Shown: positions 7,944 through 16,386, numbered from the stretch's first letter. The stretch: 18,134 nt of DNA from JACJYE01 sp964432875 (GCA_964432875.1 CAYSPJ010000102.1:1-18134); one strand, 5' to 3'. The notes: generated by a model from the letters alone, not told the origin. Numbers and translations: made by a program.

Positions 7944-8185
7944 CACTTGTTGATAGATTCCAATGTTTTGAGGTCTTCTTGGTAATCGTCCCAATCATAG
8001 TGCATGGCAATCTGATGTTTAGCCAGCAAATCTTGGAAAGCCGCGATAGGCAAGCCTGAAAAACGGCGGGCTTGCCCGAACGTGAAAACATTTTTCTCGA
8101 ATAGTACCAAGGCCAACTTGATGCGGAATTCTTCTTCGCTCAAATTGGTCTGGCGGATGATATGATCTGATATGACAATTGACAT
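7943..8185 (-). CDS. UPF0175-family antitoxin
   Basis: An 80-residue protein with the UPF0175 pattern. An acidic helical N-terminus (SEEEFRIKLALVLFEKNVFTFGQARRFSGL) forms a helix-turn-helix. FQDLLAKHQIAMHYDWDDYQEDLKTLESINK then matches the typical ending, in which a short strand precedes an acidic helix. These proteins are the labile DNA-binding partner of DUF3368 toxins and repress the operon. The stop codon TGA shares a base with the toxin ATG at 7943. The antitoxin frame is intact although its toxin gene is interrupted. No exact TAnnTTTG promoter is seen upstream. Confidence 0.85.
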   Translation of the reverse strand: MSIVISDHIIRQTNLSEEEFRIKLALVLFEKNVFTFGQARRFSGLPIAAFQDLLAKHQIAMHYDWDDYQEDLKTLESINK

Positions 8186-8280
8186 GCGGCACGGTTTTAT
8201 AATAATAACTCGAAAATAAGGCTTCAGATTCTTATCGGGCGAAGTTTTTTCGACGGAGCATCAGAAATGTGCTGCCCCTC

Positions 8281-8676
8281 CTACCGCACCAACCGCACCA
8301 CCCCTTCCGCTCCGCTAAGCGTCAGCTGATTCCCTTGCAGCACGTAGCCATCCATGGCCGGCAGGAGCTGGGTCAATTGTATCGCGAAAGGGGAATCGCA
8401 ACAGATGCGCGTACACATGATCCTGTCGATCCGGATGCGCCCCGGGGCGGGCAACTGGTAATTCCCGCCACAGTCGTTGACATCCAAGCGGAATTGCAGG
8501 CTGCCGTCTTCCCAGAAGTTCAGGATGTATTCCGCTTCGGCCAACTGTTGGCTCTCGCCCGTGGCTTGGATGCTCGCCACGCGCCACAGCCCCGGCACGG
8601 CATCGATGCTCCGGCTCTTTTGGCAAGCGCTGAAGGCAAGAATCCAGCCGAGGGCTAACAAGATTGAATGTTTCAT
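8281..8676 (-). CDS. META/HslJ-like domain lipoprotein
   Basis: A 131-residue protein. I chose ATG 8676 because it starts a lipoprotein signal, MKHSILLALGWILAFSAC, with the lipid-bearing cysteine at 18. An upstream start at 8760 would read through the promoter and lacks this logic. The mature part has the META-domain order: GLWRVASI opening strand, ILNFWEDGSLQF, NDCGGNY (family NxCxGxY site), then a C-terminal TLSGAEGVVRLVR strand. META/HslJ domains are small beta-rich envelope proteins linked to stress or drug resistance, without known chemistry. Three further cysteines (88, 92, 93) in IMCTRICCDS are more than usual and might form disulfides or bind metal. The gene is alone, reading leftward from its own promoter. 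Confidence 0.78.
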   Translation of the reverse strand: MKHSILLALGWILAFSACQKSRSIDAVPGLWRVASIQATGESQQLAEAEYILNFWEDGSLQFRLDVNDCGGNYQLPAPGRIRIDRIMCTRICCDSPFAIQLTQLLPAMDGYVLQGNQLTLSGAEGVVRLVR

Positions 8677-8702
8677 CGTTCGGTCAGTATTTGGTGTCCC
8701 TG

Positions 8703-8734
8703 CAAATATACGAAAAATTGGCGAGTTTTGCAAA
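8703..8734 (-). promoter_or_regulatory. Promoter of the META-domain lipoprotein gene
   Basis: On the minus strand TTTG (8731-8734) is followed after exactly 20 bases by TATATTTG (8703-8710), a full Bacteroidota promoter. The ATG at 8676 begins 27 bases after the -7 element, which supports the shorter start chosen for the gene. Confidence 0.75.
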
Positions 8735-8759
8735 GCTGCGGCAAGTCTCGCTGGGGCCA

Positions 8760-8835
8760 CATTTTGAATCCAGCCGACAATTCCGAGGAAATTCTTCCGG
8801 CCTGCTTAGCTGCCCTACAGGAAGGCTGTACATTT
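8760..8835 (+). repeat. 76-bp direct repeat, left copy
   Basis: This stretch aligns without gaps to 9659-9734. The first 23 bases are identical and 37 of the next 53 match (60 of 76 by hand count). It lies upstream of the DUF2281/PIN pair. Read in one frame, both copies give a similar peptide (NPADN at the start, QEG and TF near the end), and several differences fall in third codon positions. It could be remains of coding sequence or an interspersed repeat family. Confidence 0.8.
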
Positions 8836-8849
8836 TGCAGCCCTCAGGG

Positions 8850-8880
8850 TTGAGTAGCAATTCTTGGCTTCCGACTTTTG
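8850..8880 (+). promoter_or_regulatory. Possible promoter of the DUF2281/PIN operon
   Basis: TTG (8850-8852) is separated by 20 bases from GACTTTTG (8873-8880), which differs from TAnnTTTG at one base. The first ATG of the operon is 89 bases downstream. The N20 spacing matches the other promoters in this window, but the -7 element is imperfect. Confidence 0.35.
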
Positions 8881-8969
8881 CCTCGGCCGCCAATCTCACG
8901 TTAGAAATAGTGTGTCGCCGAACTACTTTGGCAAAGAAGTTGTTAAAGACCGAAAAGCATCAGATAGAA

Positions 8970-9191
8970 ATGACCGATCAACAGATATACTCTAAGTTAT
9001 TTTTGCTAAATTCTGAGCAACTCAAACAAGACTTGCTCAGCTATCTGGAATATTTGCTAAGCAAACAGTTCCATGAAGAGGAGGCAGCCGCTAAAAAATC
9101 TCCTCAATTCGGTTGCGCCAAAGGAAAATTCCGCATGTCAGCCGATTTCGACGCGCCTCTCGATCACTTTAATGACTATCTGCCCGAATGA
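8970..9191 (+). CDS. DUF2281-family antitoxin
   Basis: A 73-residue protein starting at ATG 8970 (MTDQQIYSKLFLLNSEQLKQ). The frame is open further upstream, but that part runs through the repeat and promoter region and looks non-coding. The N-terminal helix-rich part (LKQDLLSYLEYLLSKQ) matches DUF2281. The end, FGCAKGKFRMSADFDAPLDHFNDYLPE, is the characteristic C-terminus, which in related VapB-type antitoxins binds the PIN toxin. The stop overlaps the toxin start by four bases (ATGA at 9188-9191), so translation is coupled. Confidence 0.9.
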   Translation: MTDQQIYSKLFLLNSEQLKQDLLSYLEYLLSKQFHEEEAAAKKSPQFGCAKGKFRMSADFDAPLDHFNDYLPE

Positions 9192-9586
9192 ATATTTTGC
9201 TGGATACGCACGCCTTAATATGGTTTTTTGATGGCAATGTAGATTTTGGCGACAAGGCCAGAAAGGCTGTTGAGCACCCTGGTAATACATGCTATGTGAG
9301 TGTAGTGAATTTCTGGGAGATTGCTATCAAGCTGAGTATCGGCAAGCTCGACATGGATTTTTCGATGGAAGATTTGCAAAGGCTAGTATGGGAAAATGGC
9401 ATGGAAGTACTTCCGATTAAGATAGAACATACTTTTCTGTTGAGGACTCTTCCCTACCATCATAAAGACCCTTTCGATCGACTGCTTTTTTCCCAGGCAC
9501 TATCGGAGCAAATGGATATTATCAGTCGCGATGAAATATTTGATAGCTATACAGCTGATCAATCCATCCAGCGAATTTGGCGTTGA
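9188..9586 (+). CDS. PIN-domain toxin, VapC-like RNase
   Basis: A 132-residue PIN protein. The acidic metal-binding set is complete: D6 in LLDTHALIW, E44 in FWEIAIK, D94 and D97 in HHKDPFDRLL, and D115 in ISRDEIF. This is the subfamily (LLDTHALIWF) that pairs with DUF2281, PHD-like or VapB antitoxins, and here it follows such a partner with an ATGA overlap. VapC-type toxins cleave RNA, commonly tRNA or rRNA, when the antitoxin is degraded. The operon is bracketed by the two 76-bp repeats at 8760-8835 and 9659-9734. Nothing suggests that the toxin is inactive, in contrast to the DUF3368 gene nearby. Confidence 0.93.
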   Translation: MNILLDTHALIWFFDGNVDFGDKARKAVEHPGNTCYVSVVNFWEIAIKLSIGKLDMDFSMEDLQRLVWENGMEVLPIKIEHTFLLRTLPYHHKDPFDRLLFSQALSEQMDIISRDEIFDSYTADQSIQRIWR

Positions 9587-9658
9587 GGCGCTATCGCGCC
9601 ATGGATCCCTCCTCCGCGCTGCATCACCCCAATCGCTACCCCTCATTGCAAGCCCCCG

Positions 9659-9734
9659 CATTTTGAATCCAGCCGACAATTTTCAGGATATTCTCCCAAC
9701 ACGTTTTGCCGCCCGGCAAGAAGGCCGTACATTT
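9659..9734 (+). repeat. 76-bp direct repeat, right copy
   Basis: This is the partner of 8760-8835, in the same orientation, 73 bases after the PIN stop codon and 75 bases before the FG-GAP gene. Its end carries TTTG (9705-9708), 19 bases, then TACATTTC (9728-9735), one base off the TAnnTTTG promoter. The right copy might therefore also provide the promoter of the downstream gene. Confidence 0.8.
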
Positions 9735-9808
9735 CGTGCCCGAAAAAATGGGATTATCAAAAACAAAGCGCTCGCCAATACAGGGCTGCCATAAAAACGA
9801 ACCGGAAG

Positions 9809-12637
9809 ATGTCCAAAATTTACGCAACTATCGCTCTCGCCCTTTTCATGCCGCTGTTCGCACAGGGGCAGATCAGCTTTACCAACGCCAACGAGCGCCT
9901 GGCCGACCCCAACGTCCGCAGCGGCGTCGCCATCGCGGTGGCGGATATGAACGGCGATGGACTGGACGATATCGTTCGCCTGGCGCAGGGGCGCAACCTG
10001 ATGATCGAATATCAGCAGACCGGGGGCGCTCAATTCCTTAGCGATAGCCTCGGGCCAATCGCCAACCAAAGCCAGTGGAGCATCTGCATCGCCGACCTGG
10101 ACAACGACGGCTTCAACGAAGTGCTCGCTGGCGGCCGCTACGATGGCGTCAAGTTGATCCGGACCCAAGATGGAGGCAGTTCTTATGCCATCAGCACCCT
10201 GCCCGGCCCTAATATGTTCGTGCAGGCCACCAATCTGGTGGACATCAACAACGATGGCTTCGTCGATTATTTTGCTTGCCACGACGATGCCGAGAGCCGC
10301 ATCTGGGCCAATGATAGCCTCGGCAACCTCATCCCCGCCGACCACTGGATCGACATGACTACCGTGCCGGCTTCTGACAATTCTGGCAACTACGGCAGCG
10401 TTTGGACTGATTTTGACAACGATGGCGACCTCGACCTCTACATCGCCAAATGCCGCCAAGGCGTCAATAACCCCGCCGACCCCCGCCGCATCAACGCCCT
10501 CTTCGTCAATGATGGCAACGGCAACTTCACCGAAATGGCCGCGGATTACAACCTCAAAATCGGGGCTCAATCCTGGACGGCCGAATTTATGGATATCGAC
10601 AACGACGGCGATCTGGATTGCTTTATCACCAACCACGACCAGCCCAGCATGCTGCTGGAAAACGACGGCAGCGGGGTCTTTACTGATATCACCGCTACCA
10701 GCGGCATCATCGTACAGGGGCTGCCCATCCAGGCCATCATGCGCGATTTTGACAACGATGGCTTTATCGATTTGCTGGTAGCGGGCACCCGCCACCACCT
10801 CTTTCGCAATAATGGCGATAAAACCTTTACCGAAATCACCGGCCTTTTCGACAACAACTGGATCGAATCCTTTGCCATCGGCGACCTCAACCACGATGGC
10901 TGGCTGGACATTTACGCTGGCTACGCCCAGGTTTATACTACCCCCAGCAATATCGACGACGTGCTATGGCTCAATACGACGGCCAGTGGCAATAACTTCC
11001 TGACCGTAAACCTGATCGGGCAGCAGAGCAACCGCAACGGCATTGGCGCGCGCTTGGAGCTCTACGGCCCCTGGGGCGTCCAGGTACGCGAAGTGCGCGC
11101 GGGCGAGAGCTACGGCATCATGAATTCCTTTGCCCAGCACTTTGGCCTAGGGCAAAACGCACGGGCCGATTCTCTCATCGTGCGCTGGCCCAGCGGCATC
11201 GTAGACCAATACGAAGAGGTGGCTGCCAACCAGTTTATCGAATTGCTCGAAGATGCCTGCACTTCACCGGAGGCTTTTATCATCCAGGAGGGCCCCAGCA
11301 CGATTTGCAGCGGGGACACGGTCTACCTCTACGCTCCTGAGGGCTTCCTCTACCAGTGGAGCACTGGCGACACGACGCAGTCCATTGCGGTGACGGAGGC
11401 GGGCAGCTACAACGTGACCATCACCGACGGCTCGCCCTGCTTGGGGGTATCACCCAATGTGAGCATCGTGGTCAACCCCGTGGAAATGCCGTTCATCACC
11501 GTCGAAGGCGAGCTGGAGTTTTGCGCCGGCGGCTCGGTCGTGCTGGTCGCCTCAGAGGCAGCGGGCTACCTGTGGTCCACTGGAGAGGACGAGGCTTCCA
11601 TCGTAGTGGCCGAGAGCGGCGAATACACCGTCACGGTACAAGGGCTATGCGAAACCTTTACCTCTCCGCCAGTGAGCGTGGCAGTCTTGCCCGCACCTGC
11701 TCCCGAAATAGACTCGGTTGTTCAGGTCGATGAGCTGGCTATACTGGCAGTCAGCGGCAGCAATGTATTCTGGTATGCCGGGCCGGCCGGGGGCGAACCG
11801 CTGGCGGCCGGCAATGTGCTGATGACGCCCATCGCTTCGGATACGGTTTTCTATGCCGAGAACGTGGAGCTATACCCCGGCACGTCCTTTTCCGTGGGCA
11901 TGGCCGCCCACCAGGGCAGCGCCTATAGCGGCAACCAGTTCAATTCGGGCGTCGTTTTTGATTGCTTTAGCCCGTTTACGCTGCATACCGTCAAAGTCTA
12001 TACGGATACTGAAGGCAGCCGCGTGATCGAATTGCAGGATGCCGGGGGCACCGTTTTACAAAGCAAAGCAGTGGATATCCCGGCAGGCGAGCAGGTCATT
12101 GAGCTGGGCTTTGAAGTCTTGCCCGGCACCGATCTGTTCCTGACGACCAATACCGCGCACAACGACTCCATTTTTGGCTACGCCAGCCCGCGCTTGCAAC
12201 GCGCGAGCACGGGCATCGAATACCCCTATGTAGCGGGGGAGCTGGCTGCGCTGAAAACCTCCAGCCTGGGGTCCGACCGCTACTATTACTTTTTTGACTG
12301 GCAGATCCAGGCGCCGAGCTTCGAGTGTGTCAGCGAGCGCATCGCCGTCAGCGTAGAGGTGGTGGTCGGCAGCCGTGAGGCCGTGTCCGGCGCAGGCCTG
12401 CTGCGTGTAGCGCCCAACCCGACGGATGGCGCCCTGGTGCTGCTCCTGCCTGCCCAGCGGCAGGGAGCGGCTATTCTGCGGGTGCTGGATGCTACTGGCC
12501 GCCCGGTGGCGCAGGCTGTGGTCCCCGGCGAAGCAGAAGATTTCCGCCTGGATATGTCGGCTCTGCCAGCGGGGCTGTATTATCTCCAGCTGGCCGCGGG
12601 AGCGGAAATCTGGGTTGGGAAGGCCGTCAAGAGATAA
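9809..12637 (+). CDS. T9SS-exported FG-GAP/VCBS repeat and ASPIC/UnbV protein
   Basis: A 942-residue secreted protein. Residues 1-20 are a signal peptide (MSKIYATIALALFMPLFAQG). Residues 40-370 hold seven calcium-binding DxNxDG or DxDxDG loops, near 46, 96, 145, 201, 262, 313 and 359, typical of an FG-GAP/VCBS beta-propeller. Residues about 408-482 match the ASPIC/UnbV domain (GIGARLELYG, GLGQNARADSLIVRWPSG). Two Ig-like repeats follow at about 490-556 and 565-627 (YQWSTGDTTQSI, YLWSTGEDEASI), as found in gliding-motility-associated and adhesin-like proteins. A further beta-rich region reaches about 850. The end (LRVAPNPTDGALVLLLPA to VGKAVKR) is a type A T9SS sorting domain, so the protein is exported and attached to or released from the cell surface. 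Ligand or surface adhesion is likely; no catalytic motif is seen. The gene is monocistronic and converges on the cytochrome gene. Confidence 0.9.
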   Translation: MSKIYATIALALFMPLFAQGQISFTNANERLADPNVRSGVAIAVADMNGDGLDDIVRLAQGRNLMIEYQQTGGAQFLSDSLGPIANQSQWSICIADLDNDGFNEVLAGGRYDGVKLIRTQDGGSSYAISTLPGPNMFVQATNLVDINNDGFVDYFACHDDAESRIWANDSLGNLIPADHWIDMTTVPASDNSGNYGSVWTDFDNDGDLDLYIAKCRQGVNNPADPRRINALFVNDGNGNFTEMAADYNLKIGAQSWTAEFMDIDNDGDLDCFITNHDQPSMLLENDGSGVFTDITATSGIIVQGLPIQAIMRDFDNDGFIDLLVAGTRHHLFRNNGDKTFTEITGLFDNNWIESFAIGDLNHDGWLDIYAGYAQVYTTPSNIDDVLWLNTTASGNNFLTVNLIGQQSNRNGIGARLELYGPWGVQVREVRAGESYGIMNSFAQHFGLGQNARADSLIVRWPSGIVDQYEEVAANQFIELLEDACTSPEAFIIQEGPSTICSGDTVYLYAPEGFLYQWSTGDTTQSIAVTEAGSYNVTITDGSPCLGVSPNVSIVVNPVEMPFITVEGELEFCAGGSVVLVASEAAGYLWSTGEDEASIVVAESGEYTVTVQGLCETFTSPPVSVAVLPAPAPEIDSVVQVDELAILAVSGSNVFWYAGPAGGEPLAAGNVLMTPIASDTVFYAENVELYPGTSFSVGMAAHQGSAYSGNQFNSGVVFDCFSPFTLHTVKVYTDTEGSRVIELQDAGGTVLQSKAVDIPAGEQVIELGFEVLPGTDLFLTTNTAHNDSIFGYASPRLQRASTGIEYPYVAGELAALKTSSLGSDRYYYFFDWQIQAPSFECVSERIAVSVEVVVGSREAVSGAGLLRVAPNPTDGALVLLLPAQRQGAAILRVLDATGRPVAQAVVPGEAEDFRLDMSALPAGLYYLQLAAGAEIWVGKAVKR

Positions 12638-12737
12638 TCGCAGGCGCGGCTCATTAGTCAGGAGTTCATCGCTCCCGCGCTGCGGGCTGGTACGCATCTT
12701 CAGGGCTAGGAGTTGCTTACCAGCTTGAGGGGGGCTG

Positions 12738-14666
12738 TTACCGGCCTCTCACTACCCTTTCCACCCACTCCCCCTCGCTCGTAGCCATGCGCAGGAAGTA
12801 CAAGCCAGGCTGGGGCAAAGCGACGGAATCGAGCGGGCCGGCCCAGCGGCGGATCAGGCGACCCTGAGCGTCGTAGAGGCGCGTTTCCAGCAAGCGCACG
12901 CCTGCGGGCAACACCAGGTGGACCGTGCCATCAGCAGTCGGGTTGGGGAAGAGGCGGGCGTCGCGCAAGGAGGCAGACCGGGCCGTATTGGGCAGCGGGA
13001 ATTCCGCTTCCAGGTGGCGCTCCGCCATGAGCACAGGGGCGTTGTCCATGCTTTGGAACATCTGGTGGAAAGATTCGATTTCCGGGCTGGATACCGTAAA
13101 AATAGGGGCCAACCACTTGGGCGGCAGGGCATGGTAGTAAACGCGGGCCGAAACCTCCACCGGGCCGGCATAAGCCTGGGTGGGGATGTGAAAATGCAGC
13201 ACGTCACCGCCCGAGCCTTCCTGGCCGTTGGCATAATTGAAGTCGGGGTCGGACAAAGCGCTGCCCACGATGCGCGTCGTGTCGTAGACCGGATGGGCGG
13301 CAGAGAAGCCCAGCGGCGGCAGGCGGTTGTCTTTAAGCATGGTATGAGCATTCATCAGCAGCACGGTAAAATCTCCGGCCTGGCTGCCCGCGGCCATTTC
13401 GTAAATCTGTACCTGCTCGGGGCGGTTGATGATGTGGTGATGGGGCTCTACCCCGGGGTTTTCATCCACAAGTTCGTAATTGCTGTTGAATCGGCCGGAA
13501 TGGAAAAGCGTGTCGCCTGCTGCGGTGCGCACGACAAACTCGACGAACATGCGGCGGGCGGGATAGCCGGAGGGCAGTTTGTGCCCGGCGCGGTTGGTCA
13601 GCTTCAGTTGGAAATAAGCGGTATCGCCCTCTGCCCCCAGCCAATCCAGCTGGGTATGGAGCGATTGGTTTTGCAACATATCAAAAGTGGCGGCGATGGA
13701 GCGGTCGAAATGCTCGGGCAGGGCGCTCAGGCCGAGCTCTTCGCGGTACTCCTTCATCAATTGCAACATGAAGGTATTGGCCCCCGCCAGGGTATGCATG
13801 CCATAAGGCGAGCGCGCTTCCAGGAAAAGGTAATTGGAGGAAATGACGACCGGCTCTTCCAGGCGGGGCATGTGGCAGGCCTGGCAGGAGACCTCTTGTT
13901 CTTCGTAAGCCGAGTTGAGCCACTCGTGGTAGGTGGCCTGTTCCACGAAAGTGGTACCAGTAAACTGCCCGTCGGTGCCAATAGATTCGGTGATGAGCGT
14001 GTGGCAGGAAGCGCACAAGCCGGCGTCGGTGATGTGTTTGCCGAAAACGGGGGTCATGCCTACAAACTCGGCCATCGGCGCTTCGAAGGGCAGGAAGTAG
14101 GGCCCATAGACCACGCGGTTGGTATCGAAATTGATGTGGCCGGAATGAAGCTCCCCGAGCTGCTCTTCGCTGATTTTATGGCAAGCTGAGCAGGAGACGC
14201 CGTCGAGCCCCACGGCATCTTCCAGCAGGTCGTCTATGGTATAGTGCTCATGGCCGCGCAAGATGGCGGTATAATGCCCCATCGGGGCGTGGCAGGAAGT
14301 GCATTTGGTTTGGATTTCCGCGCTGAAGGCGGGATTGGCCAATATCTCGTGGCTCACCTTGGCGCGCCAGAAAGGGTCTTTGGCCGAATTGGCCATCAGG
14401 GTAGCGCTCCACTGATCGTGCATGTTCACATCATTGCCAAAAAAGTCCACCAGGGCATTTTGGCTGGAATCGTAGCCGTGGCAACCGGAGCAGGTGCTGG
14501 CCACCGGGAAGATGATGGAAGAGTCGATGGGCCCATCCAGAATCATCCGCAGCAGTTCCAACTCGGCTTTGGTATGGAAGTTGCTGGCCTGGTTGCTGAT
14601 GGGCAGAAGGGCCGCGGCGGCAATCGCCAGGCCGATGAAGGTGGCGAAGAGTAGTTGCTTGTACAT
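12738..14666 (-). CDS. T9SS-exported pentaheme cytochrome c
   Basis: A 642-residue protein with an N-terminal signal or anchor helix (LLFATFIGLAIAAAALLPI). Five CxxCH heme sites are present: CSGCH at 59, CTSCH at 122, CSACH at 159, CASCH at 218 and CQACH at 261. Further His residues between them could be distal ligands. The order resembles cytochrome c-554-like multiheme folds. A beta-rich region follows (about 345-545) with GHKLPSGYPARR near 361, a GHxxP-type motif that I recall from related multiheme proteins. Residues about 565-642 are a T9SS type A sorting domain (LFPNPTADGTVHLVL to VERVVRGR). Heme must be attached in the periplasm before export, so this predicts a surface or extracellular electron carrier. 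The DUF1761-like membrane gene lies 62 bases upstream on the same strand, probably in one operon. The redox partner and substrate are unknown. Confidence 0.9.
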   Translation of the reverse strand: MYKQLLFATFIGLAIAAAALLPISNQASNFHTKAELELLRMILDGPIDSSIIFPVASTCSGCHGYDSSQNALVDFFGNDVNMHDQWSATLMANSAKDPFWRAKVSHEILANPAFSAEIQTKCTSCHAPMGHYTAILRGHEHYTIDDLLEDAVGLDGVSCSACHKISEEQLGELHSGHINFDTNRVVYGPYFLPFEAPMAEFVGMTPVFGKHITDAGLCASCHTLITESIGTDGQFTGTTFVEQATYHEWLNSAYEEQEVSCQACHMPRLEEPVVISSNYLFLEARSPYGMHTLAGANTFMLQLMKEYREELGLSALPEHFDRSIAATFDMLQNQSLHTQLDWLGAEGDTAYFQLKLTNRAGHKLPSGYPARRMFVEFVVRTAAGDTLFHSGRFNSNYELVDENPGVEPHHHIINRPEQVQIYEMAAGSQAGDFTVLLMNAHTMLKDNRLPPLGFSAAHPVYDTTRIVGSALSDPDFNYANGQEGSGGDVLHFHIPTQAYAGPVEVSARVYYHALPPKWLAPIFTVSSPEIESFHQMFQSMDNAPVLMAERHLEAEFPLPNTARSASLRDARLFPNPTADGTVHLVLPAGVRLLETRLYDAQGRLIRRWAGPLDSVALPQPGLYFLRMATSEGEWVERVVRGR

Positions 14667-14728
14667 GTGCTTGTCTTGTGTGCGGCGCTAAAGGTCGGTT
14701 TTTAGGGCGTACTTCAGTCCGCCTGTTT

Positions 14729-15220
14729 TTATGCAAAGGCGCATATCACCCCGCCCATCAGGGCAAAAACAATCGCCCAATATCCGACGTGGATGGCCGT
14801 ATATCGCCAGCCCCGCCGCTCAAATAGCGCATTGATGCCCACCACGGGCCAAACGCCGACGATAGCAGTCATGAAACCATGGAAAGCGCCGTGCTTGAAA
14901 GTGCGGAAATTGCCGCCGTATTTAGCCAGATAAGCAGCCGCATCCTCCTGGGCCGCGCTGCCCGCCCCCGCATCGGCCACCAGCGACATCACGTGGATGG
15001 CATGCAGCACGATGGGCATGATAAATATGGCCAATAGCAATCCTAATAGCCAGGTGAAACCGAAAATGCGCGCCATGCTGCCCTGGCGCAGCTGCGCCTC
15101 GTCCAGACCGGCATGTTTCATCCAAGCTTTGCCAAAAGTTTTGTCGTTGTAATACGCAAAGCCTACCACCAAAGGGATGAGGCTGGTGCTGAGTACGATG
15201 ATCCAGTTGAGTTCCGTCAT
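14729..15220 (-). CDS. DUF1761-like integral membrane protein
   Basis: A 163-residue protein starting at ATG 15220 (MTELNWIIVLSTSLIPLVVGFAYYN). An earlier start at 15286 adds a charged, non-membrane stretch and is less likely. Four hydrophobic segments lie near residues 6-24, 52-80, 110-130 and 142-162. Motifs WIIVLSTSLIPLVVGFAYY, FGKAWMK and HGAFHGF fit the DUF1761 pattern. The function of that family is not known. It lies directly upstream of the cytochrome gene on the same strand, with no terminator between, which suggests co-transcription. A role as inner-membrane partner of the cytochrome is inference only. No exact promoter was found upstream. Confidence 0.75.
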   Translation of the reverse strand: MTELNWIIVLSTSLIPLVVGFAYYNDKTFGKAWMKHAGLDEAQLRQGSMARIFGFTWLLGLLLAIFIMPIVLHAIHVMSLVADAGAGSAAQEDAAAYLAKYGGNFRTFKHGAFHGFMTAIVGVWPVVGINALFERRGWRYTAIHVGYWAIVFALMGGVICAFA

Positions 15221-15392
15221 GTGGTGTCGGTTTTTTTTTATTAAATTTTGGCCAGTAAGGTAAGTATATTTTTCTGGTAGCGGCAATGTGTAGGTTTCAA
15301 AATTTGCCCGCTACGCTGCCTTTCCCGCCTGCTGCGGTTGACATTTTTTTTGTATCTTGCCCTGCAAACCGTTTGGCCCTAAATCATTTCCG

Positions 15393-16334
15393 ATGAAACT
15401 CCATTGGTCCGCCCCGCTTTTCGCGCTAATATTGCTGCTGTCCAGCTGCCACCGCCAGCCCGAGCCGGACTGGGAAGGGGTGTGGTATTTGGAGAATTCA
15501 CTCCTCTTTAAACCCCTTCAATTCAATGAGGAAACCGAGATACATCCACCAGATGGCCTGCCTGTCAGAGCAAAACTGCCCCAAGACACGACCTGCATGC
15601 TGTATGATGAGTTCAACACGCTGGAAGTGCGCGATGGCAAAGCGGTCTGGAACCGTGGCAGCCTGGCCCGGCCTGGTTGGCCCGTCCAGATTAATACCCG
15701 CAAGAAATATCTGGAAGTGGGGAAACACGGCAATTGTCGCTTTCGTTTCTCCTACGCCTTTCGCAACGACAGCCTCCTGTTATATAAAGAGGACGAGGAC
15801 GAGGAAATGAAGCTTCTATACGGCGACGAGGAAATTATACACTTTGTCGGTAAAAAAGTGGAGGAAGAAAACCGGGATTGGGTTAGGGAATATTTTACCG
15901 AAACGGAAATCCCTCTTAGGTATCCGGTCGTTGCCGGGCAAGGCGAGCGGCTGACTGTAGATTATGAGGAGGATATGATTTTTTTTGCTGGAATATCACA
16001 TGACTTTAATGCTGCCTGTTTCTTTAGCCATAAAATCAAATTGAGCGGCGCAAACAAATTTATTTCCTTGAGCGAAATGGGCTTTTTAAAACGACGCTTC
16101 CTGGAAGGGCGCGACAACCGGGTATTCATCTATGCCTTGACTAGCCTTCATCAAACATGGCTGACGCACCTCGCCGAAGCGCTCGAAAAAGAAGGGCTGG
16201 CGGAGCGGAGCTTCCTCTGCGCCATAGATACCACCCGCCAGGGGTTCGACCAGATCAGGTGGGTCAACATCAAGCAACTGGAAGAAACGGGGGTGATGCC
16301 GCAGTATGACCCTTGGCGCTGGCAAGGGTTCTGA
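15393..16334 (+). CDS. Lipoprotein of unknown function
   Basis: A 313-residue protein starting at ATG 15393. A lipoprotein signal is clear: MKLHWSAPLFALILLLSSC, with the lipobox cysteine at 19. An upstream in-frame start at 15357 would put charged residues before the signal. The mature protein is rich in Asp, Glu, Lys and Trp, with a very acidic run near 135-140 (KEDEDEEMK), and is predicted to lie at the membrane facing the periplasm or surface. I do not recognise a family. The frame is long, starts with a lipoprotein signal and has normal codon use, so I regard it as real. It stands alone between the divergent DUF1761 gene and the DUF433 pair. Confidence 0.75.
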   Translation: MKLHWSAPLFALILLLSSCHRQPEPDWEGVWYLENSLLFKPLQFNEETEIHPPDGLPVRAKLPQDTTCMLYDEFNTLEVRDGKAVWNRGSLARPGWPVQINTRKKYLEVGKHGNCRFRFSYAFRNDSLLLYKEDEDEEMKLLYGDEEIIHFVGKKVEEENRDWVREYFTETEIPLRYPVVAGQGERLTVDYEEDMIFFAGISHDFNAACFFSHKIKLSGANKFISLSEMGFLKRRFLEGRDNRVFIYALTSLHQTWLTHLAEALEKEGLAERSFLCAIDTTRQGFDQIRWVNIKQLEETGVMPQYDPWRWQGF

Positions 16335-16341
16335 CATCGGG

Positions 16342-16375
16342 AAAGCGATTAGGCTCGTTGCAATAGAGCCGCTTT
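16342..16375 (+). terminator. Weak terminator-like hairpin after the lipoprotein gene
   Basis: AAAGC (16342-16346) and GGCTC (16352-16356) pair with GAGCC (16366-16370) and GCTTT (16371-16375), leaving a five-base bulge on the left side. It starts seven bases past the stop. The U-tract is only three T long, so it would be a weak terminator. Confidence 0.35.
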
Positions 16376-16386
16376 AAGGAAGGCAC

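Noticed and set aside
7578..7994. Two separate small genes instead of one broken toxin gene
   Set aside because: The two open frames are in the same frame and separated only by TAG. Together with the stretch after a second TAG they make one collinear DUF3368 protein.
9683..10894. Leftward open frame of 403 codons opposite the FG-GAP gene
   Set aside because: It arises from the repeated D-x-D-x-D-G codons read in reverse. The rightward frame has a signal peptide and clear domains.
12686..12724. GCTGGTA/TACCAGC hairpin between the convergent FG-GAP and cytochrome genes
   Set aside because: A 7-bp stem with a 25-base loop and no T tract is too weak to call a terminator, although its position between convergent genes is suitable.
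12918..14189. Rightward open frame of 423 codons opposite the cytochrome gene
   Set aside because: High-GC antisense frame without motifs; the leftward frame has five heme sites and a T9SS domain.
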